Shown here: piece by piece, positions 57,573 through 64,000 of the stretch
How the letters are laid out: every line of letters starts with the position of its first letter
How positions within the stretch are numbered: position 1 is the stretch's first letter
NCBI GenBank assembly: GCA_022747635.1
Contig: JAKTNV010000089.1
Coordinates: 1-64,000 of the forward strand
Reading direction: 5' to 3'
Source of the DNA: Hetaerina americana
Taxonomy: Eukaryota; Arthropoda; Insecta; Odonata; Calopterygidae
Length of the DNA stretch: 64,000 nt
Position numbers and translations under genes: made by a program
Notes under the pieces: model-generated
Told to the model about the DNA's origin: nothing
The model's input: only the letters and a program-made list of their open reading frames with translations
Database searches by the model: none

Positions 57573-57976
57573 TTATAATAAATGAAAAAGAAACACTTTG
57601 TTCCAATCCACCACTTTATTACAGGTACCACTAGTTTCGACGCTACGGCGTCATCCTCAGGTACAAAGTTTAAAGTCACAATCAAAGAAATCAAAGAAAA
57701 ATTTTTCCCTTTCTTAACCCACCTTCCAATCCCCCCCACTCACTAACGCTTTTCCTGGTGTTTCCTACCCTCTCCCACATTCTTTTGTACCTACCCCCGT
57801 ACTCCCCTCCCCGCCCCGTCTTCCCACAACTCCCCCACCCTTTCCAGAAGAGGGTATATATACAATGATTGTGACTTGAAACTTTGTACCTGAGGATGAC
57901 GCCGTAGCGTCGAAACTAGTCGTACCTGTAATAAAGTGGTGGGTTGGAACACAGTGTTTCTTTTTCATTTATTAAA
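57573..57976. mobile_element. Foldback/MITE-like element with 111-bp inverted repeats
   Basis: Arms at 57,573-57,684 and 57,866-57,976 are inverted copies with about eight mismatches, enclosing about 180 bp of pyrimidine-rich DNA. No transposase is present. A 19-bp direct repeat beginning AGGAAAATTTATAATA lies at 57,565-57,583 and 58,016-58,034. It may be a long target duplication, or a copied stretch of the arm end. Confidence 0.75.
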
Positions 57977-58189
57977 ATGAACTTCCACAAAGTTGAGGCT
58001 GAAACTATTGAAATAAGGAAAATTTATAATAAATCAATAGACAAAAGATAGAAACTACATGCAGGGAGTTCCATTTGCTGTGCCTAGACGTTTAGGGACC
58101 TTCTGAAACGCAACTTTTACAAGTAAATTACCTTTGATTGATTTGGGTTCAGGGGCGTTGGTGAACTACTCAGGATGGCATCCTATTTG

Positions 58190-58640
58190 CCGCAACCATT
58201 CGCCTTTGTAAGCGGTTAGAGGCGCGCGGACGACGTGGGGATCTTATTAACGCCTAAGGGACGGCTGGGTGAGAGTGACCGCCCTTCCCTGGGAAATCTT
58301 CCGGAGAGACCTTCGCAGACCCTGGAGATACCGACCTGACTTGCTTATTTACGCCCGTGGCGTCAAAAGAGGGGCGACCGTGACCCACGCTCACCGGGCA
58401 GGTGAATCCCACAAGGACCACCCTGAAGGGGTTGTTGCGGGGTGGTTTAGAGGTGATTTCTTTACTTCTTTTTTTTCCTCTGGTCGGGAGAGAATCTCTT
58501 CTCCGGCCAGGGAGACTCCCTTCTGTGGGTGTTGGCCGTCTCGCCATTGCCCTGCGTGGCCAACGAGGCAGCGACTCGAGCTTGTTGACCACCGCTTTTT
58601 TTCACCCTATTGCTGCAGCGCGGGTGAGGCCTAACTGTAA
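58190..58640. other. GC-rich block of unknown nature
   Basis: Distinctly GC-rich against AT-rich flanks, with overlapping frames on both strands (112 codons minus at 58,254-58,592; 121 codons plus at 58,269-58,634). Neither has a recognisable motif, and composition alone can produce such frames. It may be an interspersed repeat. Confidence 0.35.
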
Positions 58641-59810
58641 AAAAAATATCGTTCACCTGGACTAGCTATAATTGAAACCTCGGCTCTTGCGTAATGTTAA
58701 GTTCAATTTATATATTCAAATTGGTTACGTACCCTGTCAAATTTTTACTAGCGTTATTACCGGATACGTATCGTCAATTGATTACTTAGGTTAAATTGTG
58801 CTCCAAAAATCGTGCCGGCCCGCTTTTACGAATTTTTCCTCCCTTGTACTCTCCTTGGGGATTCTATTATATATAAATATGTCCTTAAGTTCGCTCTCCG
58901 ATTTTAATTTATCTGCAGGAAAGCATAGTACGCTTTGCACTACACTTTAATACAATTTAGTACAATATAAGTACAATGTACACTTGTTAAAATGGTCATT
59001 TCCCTTTATATTCAGTTAGTTCCATTCCATGTATTCTAAACTCTGGCCTTAACTATCAACGGAATGTTGCAGTTAAGAAGCTGTTATTTAGAGATTAACA
59101 ATTAAGATTAACTATTTTTTGCTCGATTTTGAAAAATCAAAATCTCTCTTTTCTTACTCGTCCAAGATTGGCAACGCGTTAAATGCATTTTGTTTCGATT
59201 AAATCGTATTTTATCAATTGATTTGAAGTTTTTTCACAATAGGCTTTTCTGGCATCTCACGATCACTTTTTTTAAGCATTCATCCTACAGCCTATGTGAT
59301 ATTTTACCCTTTCAAATATTATATTCATAAGTCAAAAGGAAACGTGAAATAAGAAGGGAGACTAAAAAGAAAAATAAATGCATCTTACGCCATGCTTATC
59401 ACGGTAAAGCAAACAGGTGAAAGGGGTTAATTATGGATTTATGAGAACGATTCCAATGACTAAAGTGAGGTATAACAGCTATGATCAATACCAAGACTAA
59501 CAACTGTAAACATTATGCTACAGTTAATTATGATGAGTGTACGTGGGTTGTTCAATATGCCCTTGGGCAAACGAATTATTTTGGATATTTTTTTATTTTT
59601 CAGCATAATCTCCTTTTAGCGTTTGGAAATAAAACAATTAACTGGGGGCAAGTCTGATGAATACGGGGGTAGTTGTAATAATTCGAACTTTAATTCCGAT
59701 ACGTAAAGTAGGTGTGCACCAATGCTCCGTTCTGATAGAAGAGATTTTTTCTTTGCTAAATGGCGTTTTTTTCTAGATTTCTTCGCTTAGCGGGTGAAAT
59801 CATTAAGTAA
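58641..59810. other. No identifiable gene
   Basis: AT-rich DNA without long frames or recognised repeats. Confidence 0.55.
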
Positions 59811-59819
59811 TCTACCGGT

Positions 59820-60790
59820 TAAGTTAGGTTTTTGGATGGACACAACTACCAAATAAATATTTTGTGACTCCTAACTAACGCAATCCAGCAACACACTCTG
59901 CATCAAGTCCTTCTTCATCTCTGTAAACTTCTTTCCTCTCTCCATCCCGTCCAACATCGCTAGCCTATTCCTGCCCTTTCCTCGTTTGCCTAACATTCTC
60001 CCCTTCATTATGTCTTCAACATCCCACTGCCGATAAATATGCTTTTCAACCATTTTCCCTGCCTCCTTAGGATTTCGCCCAACAAACCCCTCTCTTCGCC
60101 CACCATACCAAGTACTTCCTCATTTGTTTCCCTTTTAGTCCATTTCATCTTCTCCAATCTTCTCCACACCCACATTTCAAAAGCCTCCAATCTACGCCTA
60201 TCCTCTTGCTTCAGTGACCATATTTCCGCGCCGTACATAGCTACGCTCCATATCGAACGAGTTTTGTCTTAACATCCTTACTCAACGTCCCTGTCATCAA
60301 CTCCCTTCTCATTGTGAAAGACTCTTTGCCTAGCGCAATTCTTCTCCTAACGTCCGCACTGCTTTGATCTTGTTGGTCCAAAACCCTTCCGAGATACTAA
60401 AACTGTTCCACCTTCTCTAGTTTTTGCCGTCCTGTGTTAATATTAAGATTATCCTGTCTTCCTGGAAAATCGCATAACATTTGTTTTATTTATATTGATT
60501 CTCATTCCATATCTATTCATTGAATCTCAAATTCACTCACTAATGCTTGCAACCATTTGACGGACTGACAAACTAGAACTCGGTCATTAGCAAACCTAAC
60601 TTTTTTTTACGTATTTTCCGCCCACCTTCATTCCTACCACCAGTTTTTCCCATGCCTCTTTAATCATTTCCTCCACATACATATGCGTTGAACAGCACCG
60701 GTGATAATGGATAACCCTGCCTTACAACGCTGTCCATCCGGACTCTCCTTCCCCCGCTCGCACCCGAGCAGTCTATAGTATGTACAGGGT
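59820..60790 (-). pseudogene. LINE fragment: RT palm to 3' end (best-preserved copy)
   Basis: The minus strand reads from about 60,720: a QGYPLSPVLF-like block, the KEAWEKL block, the catalytic motif as FAND (near 60,590), then the RRRLEAFEMWVWRRLEKMKW block (near 60,190) and the KGRMLGKRGKGR block (near 59,985). The last two lie in open stretches of 60 and 76 codons. A GGTTTTTGGATGGACACA motif near 59,830 may be the 3' UTR. Confidence 0.75.
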
Positions 60791-61493
60791 GCGGATTAGC
60801 CTCCTGTCCCTTACTGAAGATCATTTTACAATTGGAGGAATCTTAGTTTTTTAAACCATGTCAATGTTTTATGCCGTGGGTCAAACTTTGCATTGTAGTT
60901 TTTCTTAAATTAATAAAAATATATTTTATGCTCAGGAGGACAATGCCAAAGGTCATGACTATGACAAATCAATAGGTTTCCTTATTAAGATCATAACTCT
61001 TACATAGGGTGATTTTACTTCATCTATACGTATTCGTGAGAATTATTTTAATGCTGATCCTTACTTATGTTATTAGGCTTCAAAATCCTTATTTACAGAA
61101 TGCATAAGAATGTAAATTGCTATTACATCATGACTCTAAAGTATTCTATCAACATACGACCCACTTAGAGTTCATTTGCTTCTTAACCTGAAAAATATCC
61201 GCACAGGAGGGTCATTGCTTCTAACAATCGCTTCTCGGAAGTTCTCTCTCAAGAAAGCTTCTGGTTTTAGTGCTGCTATTCATCAGGAAGCAAATATAGA
61301 TACCGAGAAATATGTTAAGTCCTGTATACCTTATGTAAAAATTATACTATGCTTGTAATAGAGGTATTGTTGCCGTCGGTCAAATTAGTCATAAAAGGTG
61401 TACGAATCATTGCCGCCATCATTGGCCGTTTTATTTTCTTTCGATCAAAATTTTTCATCTCATGATAACCGATGAATTATACCTTATTTTCAG
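60791..61493. other. No identifiable gene
   Basis: AT-rich; a 60-codon plus-strand frame at 61,176-61,358 is unsupported. Confidence 0.5.
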
Positions 61494-61581
61494 GTTACTG
61501 CATGATGCCAATCTAGTCGCCTACCATCAACATAATTTCTGCCCCGGTGCCTGCCTTCTAGGAGTGAATATTGAATTGAAG
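61494..61581 (+). CDS. Candidate host exon (88 nt)
   Basis: ACCTTATTTTCAG precedes the segment and GTATGATTT follows it, both good splice signals. One frame is open across the whole segment: one base, then 29 codons starting LLHDANLVAYHQHN and containing CPGACLLG. The other two frames contain stops. The peptide is not recognised. It would require an upstream exon ending two bases into a codon. Confidence 0.45.
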
Positions 61582-64000
61582 GTATGATTTAAAGTGAATG
61601 TTCACTCCAGATATGGATTTAAATATTTTCTAGCTAATAGATTTGATTACGATATTCATTTGTGTTTAATCCTCAATAAAATGATTTACTCGTCCGCCTT
61701 ATGTGAACTTAGCGCCATTAAATAAATGAGAGGTATATGTAACGAAGAAGTAAAGGGAAGCTCATTTATTGTAAGAACATTAGACGAATTAAGGTAGTAG
61801 TTTTTATAGGAGGCGACCGACCATTAGGGAAAGATGGGAAAGGAAGGGTGGAGAGAAACCGGGCATTAGCCTACTCTTGTCGAAAGGCGCCAAGGGGTCC
61901 GCAGTTTAACGTCTCATCCGACGGTCGTCATACTCTCTCAAAATGCTCTCCACAAAGCATCCGAAGTAGGAATCGGGATACCACTGAAAAATATTTGTTG
62001 ACTTGAAGCTCTCAGTGGGAAGTCTGCACGTTAGCCTCCGCGCCATCCTGATCCCCGAGACCAACTAATGAAACGTTGTCTAAATTATGAGCGAAATTCA
62101 ACGAGACACACTGAACTACTGCAAACCTGATATGTCGAAAAGATAAGTATTTAGAGGGTCGTTAAAGAACCTAAGATCGGAAGCATCTACTTCAATCGTG
62201 TGGAGAGAGACCCGGATTAGTAGAGAGATAATAGAGCGTCTAATTTACTCCTTAAATCGACGCAATAAATTGAGATCTCACACTATTTCGGAAACGGTCA
62301 TTAACCAGTGAAAGATAAGTATACAACCGAAAAATATCTAATTTTTTCCATCGTGCAGTTCACAGTCTTGTAAACACCATGATTGTAAACCGTACACTCT
62401 GATAGAAAGACTCTGCTGTCAACTTTCTTTTGAGAGCACCTGATAAAGTAAATTCGTTAGTTTTGTAAACTACATTAATAACTGTTGATGTCAAGCACTA
62501 TCTGACTCATTCCGAAGTAACTTTCGTGGTGCATGTCGTAGACGTGGATGTAGGCGTGGATGTAGCTGCTTTTGTCGTGATTTACAACTATCGCTCGTAA
62601 GGAATATAAAAACCGTTATTTTTCATTCGGGACGGTTTCAAATCTCGGCAGTTTCTAATCGAAAAATGAGGTGAAAACGGCCGAAAATCCGTTAAGTGTT
62701 CATCCCGAAAGGTTGAGTCGTAGTTGGGATGGAACTCTATGACGAGCCGGCGACTGGATCGAACAGTATAAGGGACAGTCGGGGGAATTCAAAGACCTAG
62801 TCCCTCGCTTTGTCACTCCCTTTTGAAATAAATGAGTTCCTTACGGGGATAATCGCATTCCTCTCCTACACCACACAATCACCACGGGCAACCCACGATA
62901 TCTCGTATTCTATCTCCACCTACACAAACTTTTTCTTTAATACGATGGATTAAGAAATTGCATATTATTATTTTGATCAATATGACATCCAGATATTGAA
63001 TTGCATTTTACATTGCAATTGTAACAAAAATGTATTGATCCATTATATCAGCGTTCAATTTTTTTGTCGTGCTTCTCCAACAGTTTGAATTGTGCTATTT
63101 TAATGTAATACTCGTAGGTCATACATCGGCTTCACTATGAACTTATAGCCTTGTGGTGCACGATAAAATTTTACCCTTAACTGCCGGATTATGGATAAAT
63201 ATAGACCATTACGTTTTTTGAAAGAGACATGATACCAAATACTTTCATAGAGTTCCAAGAAACTGCGGGAGATGCCGCGACAGTAACTTTGGACGGAATC
63301 ATCCGCTAATATTCATTACAAATGCAACGGTTTCAGAGCATCGCCTTGAGGCGAATGATTTCTACCCTATGATATTGTTGCATTTGTACCTTTATAGAGC
63401 TTTATTCGGAGACTTATTGTAATTCGTGATTATGCGAACATATTACGTTATTTTATTGTAACATGGTGATTAACATTTTATAAAACCTGGGCTAAGTTCT
63501 CAGAAAAATTGAATAAATGTTATATTTTCCGTTGCTATCCATGCTCGGCTAATGCGGTAATTGTGCCGGAAAATGATGTGTTATAACGGCAAAACTTCTT
63601 CCGAGATTGGTCCGATATTTAAGTTTCAATTTCCTGCTTGAAGTTTAACACAAACAATTACAAGTTCTGTTTACCGAGTTTCGTATGCAAGAGAAGAGAG
63701 TATCGACGTTTCGGTATTGGATGAAGCTACTAAAGATTGGGGCCAAGAGAAAGAGTATAGACCATCAAATGACTGTAATTTATTCAGGGGGAGAATGCTT
63801 TATGAGAAAGAGGCCTTTGGAGGCAGATTTCAGATTGGAATTTCACCGAAGAGGACTCTAAGTGGATGGGAAATACGCCGGATAATGGAGCGTTGCTCCA
63901 AGGAACGACCGTTTCCTGAATTCCCGACTAAAACCATTCCCATAAAGGCATTTCAATGGCACATCAAATCGCAATCGGGTCCATAAAAATCTGAGAATTC
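61582..64000. other. No identifiable gene
   Basis: A moderately GC-rich stretch at about 61,850-62,060 has a repeat-like look but no known signature. An 88-codon plus-strand frame (63,720-63,986) near the window end is ATG-initiated and charged, without a recognised motif; it could be chance. Confidence 0.5.

Overview
The window is animal nuclear DNA, most likely from an insect or other arthropod with a repeat-rich genome. The pointers are two mariner families, a gypsy-type LTR retrotransposon with an insect-errantivirus-like env remnant, tRNA-derived SINEs, many decayed LINE fragments, and an arthropod TCAGT initiator in the one well-formed promoter. There is no sign of bacterial gene organisation. 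The species cannot be named from the sequence.

Positions 1-29,398 are a tandem array that continues beyond the left edge. The basic monomer is about 1.84 kb (1.955 kb in a longer form) and has the order A - B - A' - C. A and A' are about 280-bp arms in inverted orientation, and B and C are two different unique segments. C carries, on the minus strand, a compact gene: a GCGCATGCGC (NRF-1/ewg-type) site, a TATA box, a TCAGT initiator 29 bp downstream, an ATG at +22, a 107-codon ORF of unknown function, and an AATAAA about 125 bp after the stop. Twelve copies are intact. One has a nonsense codon, one a 4-nt insertion, and two are truncated. B holds inward-facing TATA boxes but no convincing gene. 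The array contains two tandem 2.8-kb compound monomers (18,749-24,339) and an inverted block (24,916-28,474) ending in a palindrome with 924-bp arms.

Positions 29,399-37,374 are a gypsy-like element on the minus strand. It has a full 3' LTR, a degenerate env region, pol (protease, reverse transcriptase, RNase H, integrase) and gag with three CCHC knuckles. A textbook -1 frameshift signal lies at the gag/pol junction. The 5' LTR keeps only its last 76 bp and is followed by a 123-bp scrap of the array (37,375-37,497). The element therefore landed in the array, and a later deletion removed the far junction.

Positions 37,498-64,000 are AT-rich DNA holding dead mobile elements: at least seven LINE reverse-transcriptase fragments, a 1,318-bp mariner nested in one LINE, an internally deleted second mariner, two or three SINE copies and a foldback element. 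Two short open segments with good splice sites (46,816-46,867 and 61,494-61,581) may be host exons, which would make this stretch intronic. No complete host gene, rRNA or functional tRNA was seen.
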